In this document: one piece after another, positions 12,387 to 25,976 of the stretch
Numbering within the stretch: the stretch's first letter is position 1
How the letters are laid out: each line of letters begins with the position of its first letter
Assembly (NCBI GenBank): GCA_030770535.1
Contig: JASVEC010000003.1
Location: 1,302,001-1,366,000 of the forward strand
Length of the DNA: 64,000 bases
From: Batkoa obscura
Lineage: Eukaryota > Entomophthoromycota > Entomophthoromycetes > Entomophthorales > Batkoaceae
Direction of reading: 5' to 3'
The notes under the pieces: generated by a model
Told to the model about the DNA's origin: nothing
Seen by the model: only the letters and a program-made list of their open reading frames with translations
The model's database searches: none
Made by a program: the position numbers and the translations under genes

Positions 12387-12947
12387 GACTCAAGTTTCAG
12401 AAGCTCATCTTCAATTTTTTTAGAATTCTTAATTTTTAGCACTTAAATTTTCTATAAATTTACTTCATTATTTTAAAAATAATGATGCCGAGTTTATGTA
12501 TTTAATTAGAAATGATTAGGGCTAATATTTTGAAATAAAGGTATGCAGTAGATAATTAAACTGAATTTATGAATTCAACGAATTTAAAACTCTGGATATA
12601 TATTAATATTTTAAAAATGTTAAAAATGTTGAGATGTTTTTTTTATTGAAATTTCTATTAATACTTTTTTTATTTAATAAATTTTAAAACAAAAAAAATT
12701 ACTTAATAAAAAAATTTTATAGAATTTTAAGCAAAGTTTTTAAAATATAAAATATTTAAAAATTAGATAAAAAATGAAACTAATTCAGACAATTCCCACT
12801 TGTTAAATTGGCCCTAGCTAAGAAAAATCATCCTTCAATAATTAAAAAGGAACTAAAAATTCCGATCCAACCAAACATAATTTTTTCAAAACGTTCGGTA
12901 CCTAAAGGGTTAATATTACAAAAATTAAACGTAGGAATTTTGGTTTT
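12387..12947. other. Intergenic with a fragment of repeat family B
   Basis: Very AT-rich. At about 12714-12797 it carries a stretch (TTTTAAGCAAAGTTTTTAAA .. TGAAACTAATTCAGAC) that recurs at 33808-33880. I read this as an old copy of a second short inverted-repeat element. Nothing else recognised. Confidence 0.5.
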
Positions 12948-13217
12948 TTAGTTGTAAGAGTACACCATTCTATCTTTATTAATGTTGTATTCCTTAGCAT
13001 AAAATAATCTTGGATTGTATACACCATCTGTAGAGCTGATTTTACCACCTCTGCCCCATCATATGGCTACATTACCAGCCAATTTAACTCTTTTTTTCAG
13101 ATTTAATTTAAACATCTCTTTATTGTCAAATTTAATCTTTAAATATTCAAATTGAACAAGTCCACCTAAATAATATAATTGATCCTCATGTAAAATATAA
13201 ATACTATTTTTCGCCCT
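12948..13217 (-). pseudogene. Kelch-type surface protein, pseudogene fragment
   Basis: A 90-codon frame with one internal TGA (13059-13061) reads HEDQLYYLGGLVQFEYL, DNKEMFKLNLKKRVKLAGNV and STDGVYNPRLFYAKEYN. It aligns along its length with the N-terminal part of the kelch gene at 63253 (LEDRLYYLGGL, DNKEVFELNLKKGVNLIGNV, SPDGIYDPGLFYINKYN). The signal peptide, the rest of the repeats and the membrane anchor are absent. A truncated, decaying paralog; the family is also at 60.5-64 kb. Confidence 0.75.
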
Positions 13218-13622
13218 AAATGAAAACAAAACAGTAAAATAAAAAATAAATAAATAAAAGTGTGTATTTAATTTTTGAAAAGGAAATGTAAATGTCCTTG
13301 TTAGCTTTAAATTGCTTTATGATTATTTTAATTAAACAAGTTTTTAAACACGTTTAATTATTTCATCTTGCCAAATAAAATCTTATTATTTTATATTAAA
13401 TGATAAGTTTTATATTGCTTTATACACTCATATCAGCAAATTTAATAATATAATAATGCTTATCTACGATTTATAGGTAAATTGCTTAAGCAGTCTTACT
13501 TTTATTTTTGTAATAGCCCAGATAGTATCAAATAAACAAATTTTCTATATAATGCAAATAAATCTCGAATTAAAAGCTAATTAGTAAACTATGCTATTAT
13601 ATTAGATAAATTTTGATAAAGA

Positions 13623-13726
13623 TATGTGGGAAAGCCTCCTTTTACTTCATGATTTTTCCATTTCTATATTGTATAGAGTTTGAAAAAAATATTATTGAAG
13701 TACCAGAACAAAAAACACATCCCCAT
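13623..13726 (-). repeat. MITE family A, old degenerate copy
   Basis: 104 bp. The right end CACATCCCCATA and the internal TTTTACTTCATGATTTTTCC block match the family A consensus (see 28645-28748). The left end TATGTGGG has drifted, and many internal changes suggest an old insertion. A short reading frame crossing it is accidental. Confidence 0.6.
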
Positions 13727-14440
13727 ATTCAGTTTAAAATTAAACTAAAATGTTACTGCTATGCAAAGGCAAACTTTTCTATGAGGATTCGATTGTATGA
13801 TAGAGGCTCTGATAGAAATAAAGTGGCTTTAAAATAAGTAGCTTTTAAACTAAAGATCACTATACTTCATGTTTTTATTCTTAATAAAATAAAAATAAGG
13901 TGTTGTTAATTATAATTAATCTATTTTTTTATACTTGAGGATTTTATTAATTATTCAAAGGTGGAATTGCTATTTTTAGACTTTTTAATCTTCATGAATT
14001 TTTAAAATATGAATATTGCAACTCTATTGTGATATAATTAATTGCATATTTAAAATAAAAAGTTATGCTGAAAATCACTAAAATATATAAACACGGTTTA
14101 AAGAATCCAAATAAACAAATAACTGGCATTAAAATTACCGCTAATTAAGTCTCAATAAAGTTGCAACACTGTAAACTACCACAAAATCATCATCAAACTC
14201 AACTCAATTTAAAATTCAGCCTACTAAACAGCTACAAATAACTTTAAAAAGAAAACCAAAGAACCAAATTTACCTTAGCCAATCAACTTAGAAGGAATGG
14301 CTAGCTTAACTGGTTCTAATAGAAATTTAAATTTTATAAATTAAGGATACCAAGCCTAAATTTAAAAATAAGTCCAACTTCAAAAAATCGATTATTTAAT
14401 TTTATTCGAATAACAGCATTTTAAAAAGGGGAAGAAAATA
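13727..14440. other. Intergenic upstream of the LIM/RhoGAP gene
   Basis: AT-rich. The last 250 bases are relatively C-rich and look like a 5' UTR or leader of the gene starting at 14441. No further gene seen. Confidence 0.45.
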
Positions 14441-17400
14441 ATGAATCCAACAAGCAACCCAATACCAGCCACTGCTACAACCCCAAAGCGTGTGTGTAAG
14501 GGCTGTAATTTGGCTATTGGACATTGTTCTATTGTACAGTTTGGTAACGGGATATGGCACTTAAACTGGTAAGTGGCACTTTTTAAAATTTTGAATTTAT
14601 TTTTTTAAAATTTTATAAAATATTTATATTTCACTTACTAATTATAAAAATATAGTTTTCGATGTGTCAAATGTTCAAGGAGTATAGAACCAGATGACAA
14701 CTTATTATTATTAGCGGACGGTTCACCCTTATGTTCCAATTGTTCTCAGCATTGCTGTGTTTGTAAATTGCCCATCTATGACGAGGCAGTTATGACTGGT
14801 AAATTTACTAAAATGAATTTTTGATTTATATAGTATTTACATTGATTTATATTTATTAAATTTAGCTGACCAATGTTATCATGGAGACTGTTTTCGGTGC
14901 TCTAAATGTAATAGTAAAATTGATGGCTCGTTATTTGCGAGGACGAGCAATGTAATTATAATGTTTATTAATAAAAGTCCAAGTTTAATGATTTATTTTA
15001 TTAGGGAATATTTTGTATGTCTTGTTACGCAGAGCGGAAAGAGCAACAAAAGAAAAAAGGAATACTAAATGGGGTTAAAAATCAGGCTAAAAATAGTAAG
15101 GAAAAATCTTTACCCTCCATTCCAGTAGAAGCTTTATTCGTAATTTTAAAATCAACTTTTTTGATAGTATAAATTTATCTTTTTTATTAGAATATTGCTA
15201 GCCCTGAGCCTTATAGTCCTACAATAACTTATCCTGAAACTACACCTGGATTACCTAAAAACAGTGGTAAAAGAAGCAGTTTTACTAAAGAAAAAGTCGA
15301 TAATAATAACAATTCAAATAATCTTAACAATCGTTCACTTGATAGTCCATTTTTACCTCCTGATACTAATAACCCAGAAACTAATCTAACTAGAAGACCT
15401 ACCAATGCATCATTAAATTCTTCTTCTTCAATTGAACAATCTTATTCTTCATTTTATGTCGAAGGTCTACTTTCTGATATTAAAAATTTACAAACTCAAT
15501 TAGCAGACTCGGAGTTTAATTATTCAAAGTTAAAAGTAAGCATGATTTAGTATAGTAATTAACTCAAATAAAATATTAATCGTAATCACTAAATTATATA
15601 GCTACATAGTGATCAAGTGAATGAAAGGATCAAAGTATTTCAAGAAGAGTTTACGATTGAAATTAATCGACGTAAAACAGCAGAAGCAAATTTACAAAGG
15701 ATACAAATGGAACATGAAAATGCCAATAGTACTGTGGCCCAATTAAGTTTAAAAATTTCAACACTTGAGAGTAAATGTACCAAATTAGAAAAAGAGATTA
15801 CGCGTTTAGAAAAGAAAAAACAAAGTTTAACTAATGAAATGAATATTGTTAGCAACCCTAAACTTAACCGATTTAATACTTTACATAAGAGTAATAGGTA
15901 ATAGCAATCCCATTGTTATATAATTGTTATATAATTAATCAATTTGTTTAGTTCTTCAAGTTTAAGGGATCTAAATATGAATAACCTAGGGCTATCTCAT
16001 TCTGATTCATTAGAAAATATGTCAATTAAAAAGGATAAATCAAGTGAACCAATTGAGATTAGGCCGGGGAATATTGAAGATAAAAGGAAATTAAATAATA
16101 ATACTAATAACATAAATCATCTGACTATCAACAATAATGAGGACAATTTTAAAAGCAGAGTGACATCTGTACGACGATCTTTAGATGTAAGAAGTATCGA
16201 TAAAATGAAAGGAATAAGTAAAAGAGCATCCATGGATGAATTATCTATCTTAGAAATTCAATCCCCTTCAAGTAGTCCAACTAAGAATCTATTATCTACT
16301 TCCCCTAGTTTACTAGAATCTACTTTGCCCAATAGTCGTTTGGATAAAAACAAAGATAAAAAATTTAATTGGAGAAATGCGTTTAGAATCAATCAATCAA
16401 AACAAGAAGCCCTCAATAATAGTGAAAGTATCAAAGGTAAATTGAGAGTTAAAATATCAGGTTAAAAAATAATGAAAATTTTAGCTTCTATTTCCATTCC
16501 AATAAGTGTGTCAGATAGCTCCAAAGGTAATTAATAGTTCATTATATTAAATATTAACATTTAATGTTAATTAAAGGGAGCCCAGTTAGTACACCAGGAC
16601 AAATGGATTTAAGAGAGATATTGAGTGATCACAATGTTTTCGAGAACAAAAATACGGGACATCAATTTGTAAATCATAATTATTTAAGGCCTATTAAATG
16701 TGATCATTGTAAGGAAAAAATGTGGGGTATTCAAGCTAAAGAATTGAGGTGTTCAAGTAAAATTTATCATTGTTATTATTAGAGGTCAAATTAAATTATC
16801 TTTAGTATGCGGCTATCATAGTCATTCCAAATGTGTTAAAAATATCAGCGCCGTTTGTCCAGGACCAAATAAAGGAATCGAGAATGAAAATGAACTTGCA
16901 AGTAAAAGTAATAGTAGTATTAACGAAAAGGAAAACAATAAACAAAATAGCGGTAAGTATAGCAATACAATAATACAATAATACAATTTATTTACTTTAC
17001 TAAATTTAGAACCCTGTACTATTTTTGGAGTTGAGTTGGAAACTCAAGTGGAAATTGAATCACCAAGATCTGTCCCTTTAATTGTTGAGCAATGTGTAAC
17101 AGCAGTAGAAGCCAGAGGTAATTAAAAAATGATAATCAAAAAACTTTGGCTAAGTTTAAATAGGGATGGAATTAGAAGGAATTTATCGAAAATCAGGGCC
17201 ACAGAGCAATATGAAAGCGTTACGTAAACAGTTAACACAGAAAGAAGATGGCCAATCACCAATAACTAATTTAGAAGAATTCCAAGATATCACGATTATT
17301 ACTTCAGTATTAAAGCAATATTTTAGAGAATTACCACAACCTTTATTTACGTATAAATACCATAATTCATGGATTGAAGTCCATGAACGTATTGAAGAAG

Positions 17401-17666
17401 AAAAAGCGGATGCTTATGCTAATGTATTAAATTCTTTACCAAATGTTTATAAGGATACCTTGATCTATTTCATGGACCATTTATATAAAGTTTATTGTAA
17501 AAGAGAAGTTAATTTAATGAGTAGTAAAAATTTGGGCGTGGTATTTGGACCAACATTAATGAGGAATTTAGATGAAAGAATGGATTTCGATCAGATGGCT
17601 TTAAAGAATGGAACTATTGATAATTTAATTCAATTATGGCCTGACATTAAGTTAAGTTTGGAATAA
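14441..17666 (+). CDS. LIM-LIM-coiled coil-C1-RhoGAP protein (Rga1/Rga2-like)
   Basis: 865 aa, 12 exons: 14441-14568, 14656-14798, 14866-14951, 15005-15139, 15191-15535, 15602-15897, 15952-16436, 16485-16526, 16577-16756, 16806-16952, 17010-17117, 17164-17666. Domains in order: two LIM zinc fingers (CKGCNLAIG..HLNCFRCVKC..CCVC, then CYHGDCFRCSKC..CMSCY; about residues 19-135); a Ser/Asn-rich spacer; a long coiled coil (about 265-375, NERIKVFQEEFTIEINRRK..); a second disordered Ser-rich part; a C1-type finger (HQFVNHNYLRPIKCDHC..MWG..CGYHSHSKCV, about 584-640); and RhoGAP (about 665-865). The arginine finger is in LEGIYRKSG (about R707), with NLGVVFGPTLMR near the end. It should switch off Rho/Cdc42 GTPases at polarity sites. 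The same architecture is known in fungal Rga proteins. Confidence 0.9.
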
Positions 17667-18433
17667 ATCAAGTTCGAGTTTTGTGGGCTTAAAAATAGTC
17701 ATTTACTTGGTTTGAAACTTAAATCAAAAGTAATGAAATTAAAAAATTACCCTCTTTTATATGCTGGTTCGTTAATTGCATTTTGTGCTTCTTAAGTATA
17801 AATTCTGGTTAGTAACTTTTGTTTAACTTTTAAAAAAATGGCATTCCCTCTGTCCCTTCCCTTCACCTACTCCTCTCTCTTAATCCTATCCATAGTCTCT
17901 CTTCCTTCCCATCTTTACCCTTTTATTACTTATTAATATTAATTTTATATTCTAATGTATTTAATCTCTTTTTTTTGTACTTTATTGTTTCATTTTGTAT
18001 TGAGTTAGATAAATTAAGGACTTCAAATATAGTTTTTTTAACTTATACAGGATAATTTATTTAAGTGAGATTATGAGATATTTTAATTAGAGAATGTAAT
18101 ACTTTTTGAAGGAATTTTATCATTTCAAGGAATGAGTCTTGTGATGTTTATTCTAAGAAAACTAATTTTATATTTATAACTATGTGGGACCATTCTCCTT
18201 GTTTCATTGATTTGTCCATTTCTTATGCAACATAAAATTTAAAATTTTATTTGGTAAAAGCTGAAATAAAAAATGTTCATATATTAAATTCAATAAATAT
18301 CAAAAATGCAGTTAAAAAAGTGATTGAACAAAAATACAGTTTATTAAATATATATAACTAAATAATACATCCTATACCCTCAATTTTCAATGAGATAATA
18401 GATCAGTAGTGTTTCCTCTCTTTGCTTTATGGC
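17667..18433. other. Intergenic, convergent
   Basis: Contains a C/T-rich run at 17842-17925 that may belong to the 3' UTR of the RhoGAP gene. No coding sequence or known repeat seen. Confidence 0.5.
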
Positions 18434-19345
18434 TTAAAACCCTGAAGTAGTTAAAATCAATTTAACTATATTAAAAAGCTTAAGACCTTCCAAAGATAAC
18501 TTAACGTTCATAATATTATTTAACATTTGGTTGATTTTAACTTTATAAGGTAAAATGGGGTGACTTGAATTTAAAAAATAAATAACAGCGTAAATCATGG
18601 AATATAATAATAAATGAATGACTAAAGTGGCAGGTTGAGTTAGGATAATAGTAGGGTTAGTGATTTTATCAAATAATTCTTTGGTCTTTTCTTTAGTTAT
18701 TAAACTATTTAGCCTTGGACTCGGTATTAAAAAGTACTTAAAAATTAGGTTAGAACTCAATAGTGATGTTGATTCCATTGCATTATTGTTTTTGATAGCA
18801 TTCCACTCGTCTTCTACTTCAAGATCAAACTCGGCATCAAATGAAAATTCTTTAGAGATACTATTATTATTAACATTATAGTTGTATAATATCAATTCGC
18901 TATTATTTAATTCCTTCATTATTTCAATTGTATTAAAGATGGAATTTGATAAACCAGATTCTTTTTCAATAGGATTATTATTATGGCCGTGTTTTTTATG
19001 CTCTGTTATAAGCCACTTTTTATTTGATCGAGGTCCAAAATACCATTTTTCCTGGCTTTTTAACTTGTTAGTTGTACTGGATTCAACTAAAATCTGTTGA
19101 CTATCAGTCGATCTCAAATAATTTCTATTTTCAAATATATATGTCAGTTCCAATTCCTCTTTCTTTTTATCAAGTTTCACCTCTTCGTTATTTACTTTAT
19201 TCATACACTTCACTTTATTTTTGTCCATTTTTGAAGTGTATAAATAATCAATATTTTTATTATCATAATTTATAAACTCCCACTTTTTAACCTTGGAATG
19301 TCTTTTACTTTTAATTTCTCTCGTCGTTTGTTCCTTCATGGTCAT
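18434..19345 (-). CDS. Unrecognised single-exon protein with a C-terminal membrane segment
   Basis: 303 aa, intronless, ATG at 19343-19345. I do not recognise a family. The N-terminal two thirds is Lys/Asn/Glu-rich and probably soluble, with an aromatic patch EKWYFGPRSNKKWLI (about 100-115) and an acidic stretch FDAEFDLEVEDEW. Near residues 233-262 is a hydrophobic run (PATLVIHLLLYSMIYAVIYF) that could be one or two membrane passes, followed by an amphipathic, leucine-rich end. Length, codon use and absence of stops support a real gene, but no domain gives a function. It lies between the RhoGAP and ARF6 genes with long AT-rich flanks. Confidence 0.6.
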   Translation of the reverse strand: MTMKEQTTREIKSKRHSKVKKWEFINYDNKNIDYLYTSKMDKNKVKCMNKVNNEEVKLDKKKEELELTYIFENRNYLRSTDSQQILVESSTTNKLKSQEKWYFGPRSNKKWLITEHKKHGHNNNPIEKESGLSNSIFNTIEIMKELNNSELILYNYNVNNNSISKEFSFDAEFDLEVEDEWNAIKNNNAMESTSLLSSNLIFKYFLIPSPRLNSLITKEKTKELFDKITNPTIILTQPATLVIHLLLYSMIYAVIYFLNSSHPILPYKVKINQMLNNIMNVKLSLEGLKLFNIVKLILTTSGF

Positions 19346-20585
19346 TGTTCTATTATTTTTTATTAGTGTATAATTTATAGTATCTCCGATAACTATGACA
19401 CTTTCTTTTATAAATATTTAATGAATCTTCCGGTTATTATATACTTTTTCAAGCCTCTTTTCATAACTATCAATTAACTATTAAATCTATTTTTATTATA
19501 ATTTTTCTTGGATTACCAAATATGGTATTTTTTTATTTTTTATAAAAGTTTGGAATAGACTATTACTCAAATCACCGCTCTATTTTTCAATGATTAAGCT
19601 TGTTCTGATAAAATCTAAGTTAAACTTCTTTACAGGTTAAATTGTTCAGTTTTTGTCTATTTATGTTTTGAATTAACTTTTGCCTCTTGATTTTTTTGGG
19701 TTCCTGAAAAATTAAAATTGACTCAGGATCTTGTTATGCTAAAAATGGTTATTTGATTAAAAGAGTGAAAATTAAATTAGCTTATGTTTATTTATAAATA
19801 TAAATAATTTATACTTTATTGTTAGAGTTCAGTGAACTGTTTATGATGAAGCTTCATCTTAAACCCTCAGTTATTAAATTGTTACTTATAATTTTATAGT
19901 ACTTCCAGAGTTTGTTCAAGCGCCTTAAAAAATTTACATACTTATTCATACTTTAATATAAGGACCATTTTGTTGTTTTTATTATATAATGAAAAGTGAA
20001 TAAGTATCTAAAAATTTAAAGTCATTAGAACAAATTCTGCAACTAAACTATAAAATGTTAGTAAGTATTAGTTACAATGGTAAAAAAGAGTATAGTTTAT
20101 TTTGTATTACTGTTCTATTATAAGTTGATAGCTGTTTAAGGTATGCAACAATTTAAGTGTCCTAGCTTTTGACTTTTAAATTCAAATTAATAGTAGAACA
20201 CTATACTAAAGTAATATAATAACTAATAATTAATAATAAACAACTTATAAACGGATAAAATGATGACTTAAGCTATAACTTTGAAGTAGAGTACTATAAG
20301 TCCAAATCATGATATATTCTTAACTTTAAAGCTAATAAAATTTATATAATCCAAAAGTACGAAATGAAAAATATTAAAAAGCGAATAGAGGAATAATAAA
20401 GCTTGAAAGAGTGGAGTATATTAGTAAAGCTTAAAAAATAAGGAGATAAAAGCATAACCCCAATTCTGTAAAAAATGATAATAATAACCAATAGTTTAAA
20501 AGTTCCACTATTTAAACAGTATAATAGTATGTGTTTTTTCTTGTCTAAATGGACTAAATTTTATCTTATTAAAATTATCACTCAA
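19346..20585. other. Intergenic
   Basis: 1.2 kb of AT-rich DNA between the starts and ends of two minus-strand genes. I see no coding frame, tRNA or family A/B repeat. Confidence 0.5.
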
Positions 20586-21284
<699 letters not shown>

Positions 21285-22546
21285 GATAAATAAATAGAAG
21301 ATTGAGACTGGATAATAGTATTAATTGATATTAGGTAAACAAAAAAGTAAAAGTTTTTAAAAAGTTTAAAGTTTAAAAACTGTTTGAATATTTAAGTGGT
21401 AAAAAATAATTCTTGATGTTTTTTTGCTCTTAGTTTCAACCCAAACAACATGACTTTATATTGGATTTAGGGGCTTATCTCAAAAGGAGTTGATTGGGGA
21501 GGCACGATTTCTTGCTTGTCCAATAGCATTTGTTGTCTTAATTCGACCGTTAGCCAATGAAAGTCACTATATTCTCACTAGAACCAATAAACTAAGATTT
21601 CAACCCCATTCTGACCTATTTATGAGCGGTAAATGACAACGTCATTTGAACTTTGTCTTCCAATCATTTTCTATCAAATATGGCCTTTTGAATGATTCTA
21701 CAATTGCTTACTTCAAATTACTAATATAGTAAGCTTTAGTGAATGTCTTTCTGTTATTCTATGCCTAAAGTGCATTTTTTAACGAATGTTATGTTGTAGA
21801 AATAAAAACTACGTTTATAAAAGGTTAACTTTAAATTAAATGGTCCGGACATTCTGTTCATTAACATTTTGTAACTGAATGGGTTGAGCCATGTTTATAT
21901 GTAAGAAGTTGTCTCTTAAATATCGCTAAATGTAAAAATAAAGATTTAAAGAGCTCGGCTTTTAACAATCGAAATACTTTTTGTGGCTACTTTTTATGCT
22001 TAAGTTGTCTTTTAGAAAAAAAATTATTGGCTAAAAAAATTCAAAGTTGTTTAGTTTAAAACACAGAACAAATTAATTATGTTTGCTCCTAGTTTTTAAA
22101 AATTAGGATAGAACCAAATTGAGCACTTCTTTGAACTATTTTTTATTTATCATGTTTAGTTTTATTACCTTTTTCATATAGACCCACAATTACTTCGGGG
22201 TATCAACAGATAAAGTTAAAAATTAATTTAAATGCTAAAATGGAAAATTAACAAAAACTCAAGTATTTTTGTGTAAAAGTATCTAACGTTTATTTATCAA
22301 TTTAAGTTATCTAATAGATGTGTTATTTTAAATGACCAGAATAAAAAATGACATTGATTTTAAAGAAACAATTGACATATAAAAAATATTACAAACTAAT
22401 GATAATGTTTATAATATACTTACACCCTCTTAACGCGTGTAAAGGAACATATTAGATCCCCGCTTCAAAGCTGTAAAATTATTTTAAAGTTGGAAAGATG
22501 CAAATCTAAAGCTGAAAAAAAACAAATTGAAAAATAGTGTGGATTT
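21285..22546. other. Intergenic: ARF6 promoter side
   Basis: The first 400 bases hold several CCAAT motifs and less AT-biased sequence, as expected of a promoter for the minus-strand ARF6 gene. The rest is AT-rich with nothing recognised. Confidence 0.45.
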
Positions 22547-22650
22547 GATGGAAAGTGTGAGGGCATAAAATATTTGCCCAATTGCTAGCAACTACGAAAA
22601 AATTGTAGTAATTGGTAAATACCCCGTGCCCTTACACTTTCCATTTCATC
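22547..22650. repeat. Hairpin-forming inverted repeat, about 104 bp
   Basis: Left arm GATGGAAAGTGTGAGGGCA (22547-22565) pairs with the right arm TGCCCTTACACTTTCC (22627-22642 and beyond) with one mismatch over 18 bases. Inner CAATT..ACTAC segments extend the pairing. Size and shape resemble a MITE, but the sequence differs from family A. No second copy was found in the window. Confidence 0.6.
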
Positions 22651-23096
22651 GTCTACATTAGTTAAAAGTTAAATGAAATTTTAATAGATAAATAGCTACC
22701 CATTTAATCAAGGAAATGAAAATGAAAATAGTAGATAGTAGTTATGTTTTACGTAGTTTTCTTATATTTATTAGCTTAAATTATTTTACGTTTATTAATT
22801 AAAATTTTATTTTTCAAGTAATATTTTTTCAATTCTATATTTACACCTTTCCAACTTTCAGAATTGTTTTCTAGCCTTGAATGGGAATCCTATATAACGA
22901 AAATTCATTACGACATGTAACTAAACTACTACTACCTTGAATAGATCTTATACCAAGGAGGTTAGCAGTAGGTTTTAAAATCTGACTTTACATGGAAGTA
23001 CAGTTATGATCTTCAGTTTTTAAGCTACATAAAGACATTAAAATCCCTATATAAGAGTGAAGAATACAGACCAATTAAGATTAGAGTTATAAATTA

Positions 23097-23199
23097 TATG
23101 GGGACGTATTTTTTTATTTAAGAATTTTACTAACAATCTTTCCGCTCAAGTAGCGCTTAAAAAATGAAAAAAGTGACGAAACCAAAAAAACATACTCAT
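23097..23199 (+). repeat. MITE family A copy
   Basis: Starts TATGGGGACGTATTTTTTT, carries the family core TTTTACTAACAATCTTTCCG, and ends AACATACTCAT. 103 bp. Confidence 0.85.
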
Positions 23200-23487
23200 G
23201 TTTTGTGTGAAATGATAATTATTTACCATTAGTAGCTGAATTTATTTCGATAATAGATTTTGGCAAAGTAATAACTTTGACTTAAATAAGATAAAATTAT
23301 TTTAGTAATATTTGTTATGTTAATAGTTAATAAAGAAGCTTTACATTGTTAAATATGGTCTAAAGCATTACATTATAGCAAAAAAAAATCATTTGGAGAA
23401 GCCATAACAGTCACCACAATCACATTTGTTTTCAATATTATAAAATTTAAGTATATAAGTATTAAATCGAATCAAGTTAATATAATT

Positions 23488-25240
23488 TTAGTTTAAACTT
23501 TCAAGAATTAACTTTAAGTTGGTGGGATAAAGTAAGTCAATGTGTCCGAACTTTAAAGTGTGGTTCTTTATATCGCTTGGCCAAACAACTCTAAATTGAT
23601 TCAATATGACTACTAAAAATATCTTTTGCTCTAGTAATGATAGATTAATTCCAAGACCTAAATAATGATAAACAAATAGATAATAAAATTAACGAACAAT
23701 GCTATCTTACATGATCTACTACCGGTTGAAAATGGAAGCCAAGATTTCAATTGACCCATAGTACAATCTTGAAATCTTTCAGGTATAAATTCCAATGGAT
23801 TTTTCCAGTGAGTCTCACTTCTCATTAAATGATAAAAGTGAGTTTGAAGGAGGGTATTAGGTGGTAGAAAATAATTTTGAAAAGTAACTGAAGATTTACT
23901 AATTCTTTCTAAATTGATAGCTAATGGCGGTAATAATCTTAAATTTTCTTTGATTACCATTTCTAAGTATGGTAATTTTTTTAATTCTTCTTCACTTATA
24001 TTATCTATATCTTTTATATTGCTTTGTATTTCTTTGCGTACTTTATCTTGGATTTCCTACAAATTTGTATGTAAATAATAATAATAAAATAATGATTATT
24101 TTACAGGGTAAATAGCTAAGTGGTATAACAATCCACTAAGGGACATAGAAGTTGTATCATGGCCAGCAACAAAAAGAATCTTAAAAGTCCACTAAAATAA
24201 TCGTGATGTTATTTTTAAAAGTAAATATATATTATAAATCATTTACCAGCATCTCTTTATAAGTTAGTCTGTAATCTTCAGGGACATTTTCTGAAGATGT
24301 ATTAACTAAAGCAGTAAGTGCGTCATTTTCTGGATCAATTTTGTTCCCGTCCAATAACCCTTTACGTTCAATTATATAACTCTCAATCATATCATCAAAC
24401 TCTTTAACTATTTTTAATTCATCAGGTCTAAAACGATCCAAAAATGGAAAAATAACATACAACGGTTTATTAACTATTATCATAGATTGAAGGTACAACT
24501 CAGCAGCCTTACTATGTTGCTCTTCTAATTCCTAAGATCAAATGTATTAGCTTACATTTCAATAGAAAAATAAATTAAACATACTTTAAAATCAATGTCA
24601 AACACTAGTTTTCCTAACATGTCTAAAGTCAACCTATAAAAATTAGTACTATTAACAATTTATACTATAAAATTTACTTTTCAGTTAAAATATGTGGGTT
24701 GATTTTCTCACTGCCATCTCTACTAATTTCTCGAACTTTATTACAAAACTTAATACATTGATCAACTAAAAGTTTAGCATCCCATTTTTTTTTAAAGAAT
24801 TGATTGATAGCACGACGATGTTTTCTCCAATCTTTACCATTAGAATAGACAATATTATCACCAAAGAATTCACCTACGATAGTGTTACCAATAACTTGAG
24901 TTAATAATTGTTTTTCAAACTTTTGACTATCATTTAATACAGTTTGTACATCTTCTTCTCGACTTAGATAAACGACCCATCTTCCGAATATCCATACCTA
25001 CTGCTTGTTAGCTACCTTGTCTTATATTTATATATTTAACATTACTATGCATATGCCTTCTTTTTCTAACAAATCTTTGTAGATCTCATATCTTCCTTCA
25101 AAGCTAAGAGTTTTTAAGATAGCAAGGAACGATCTGTAAAATGGTACCCTTGGCAAGTGACGCAATTGCTTTGGTGGCAATGTTAATTGATATAGCGCTC
25201 CAAGGATTACCAGAGTTATTAAAACTGAAATTAAAAACAT
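23488..25240 (-). CDS. Cytochrome P450 monooxygenase
   Basis: 483 aa in seven exons: 25240-25046, 24997-24678, 24633-24585, 24531-24247, 24191-24105, 24056-23711, 23657-23488. An N-terminal membrane anchor (FLISVLITLVILGALYQL) is followed by a proline-rich hinge typical of ER P450s. Helix C shows WRKHRRAINQFF, helix I FVAGHDTTSMSL (the AG.DTT oxygen-activation motif), helix K KENLRLLPPL (E..R), and the meander FIPERF. The heme loop is FSTGSRSCLG. The heme-ligand cysteine (about C428) is encoded by a codon split by the last intron (T|GT, intron 23658-23710). All junctions are in frame. The substrate cannot be inferred. It stands alone, with no neighbouring biosynthetic cluster. Confidence 0.9.
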
Positions 25241-25976
25241 TTAAATTTTAAAAGAAAGATTAAGGAGCTGGCTCTATGTTTTCATATTTATATATTTATC
25301 TCACATAAGGCTGACTTTCTCAATCCTTTTATTTTTTCGATTTATATTATTCAAGTTTTTATCTTTTTGATTATCTGTTTACCCTTTTTTTCCAATTTTG
25401 TTTTTTTAACATTTTAATCCAAATATCAGAAACAGTAAAAACTGCGTTTTATGTGAAAATTTAATAATTAAGCTTGTAATGCAATTCTTTTAAATCAAAA
25501 AAGAGATAATAGTGTGGAATCCCCCGGCTTTAGCCTCAGGGTTGACACTTAAACAGTAATGCTCAATATCGTTATTTTAGTTTAAGTGTATGCTTATTAA
25601 TTGTTCATTGTAGAACAAGAAAACAAAAAATCAAGCTTAAAATCAGCTAACAACGCTATTTTAGTGACTTAAATTATCGCTATATAGTACACATTTAAAA
25701 TATAACAGTTACATATTAATAGTTGCTTTAAAATATAGACTTAAATTCAGTTCGATTTACTTTTTATGGCAAGTTTACCTACTTTCAATAAATTGGTTTA
25801 TAGTAAATAATAAAATTCCACAATATAAACCAACAATCAATTGAGAATTACATCAACTATAAAGACTTTGAGATCATTTAAATAAACCACACTATTCTGA
25901 ATATAAAAATTAAACCTTACAATTTGAGCATTTATATTTCTATTACTAATACCCCTATCAATGTCATTATAGTATA
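25241..25976. other. Intergenic between P450 and the inverted duplication
   Basis: AT-rich; presumably the P450 promoter at its left end. No gene seen. Confidence 0.45.

Noticed and set aside
13613-13837. A 74-codon frame at 13.6-13.8 kb
   Set aside because: Most of it lies in a degenerate MITE copy; no domain or splice partners.
16461-16484. A 24-nt intron in the LIM/RhoGAP gene
   Set aside because: The donor at 16437 gives a normal 48-nt intron in the same phase.
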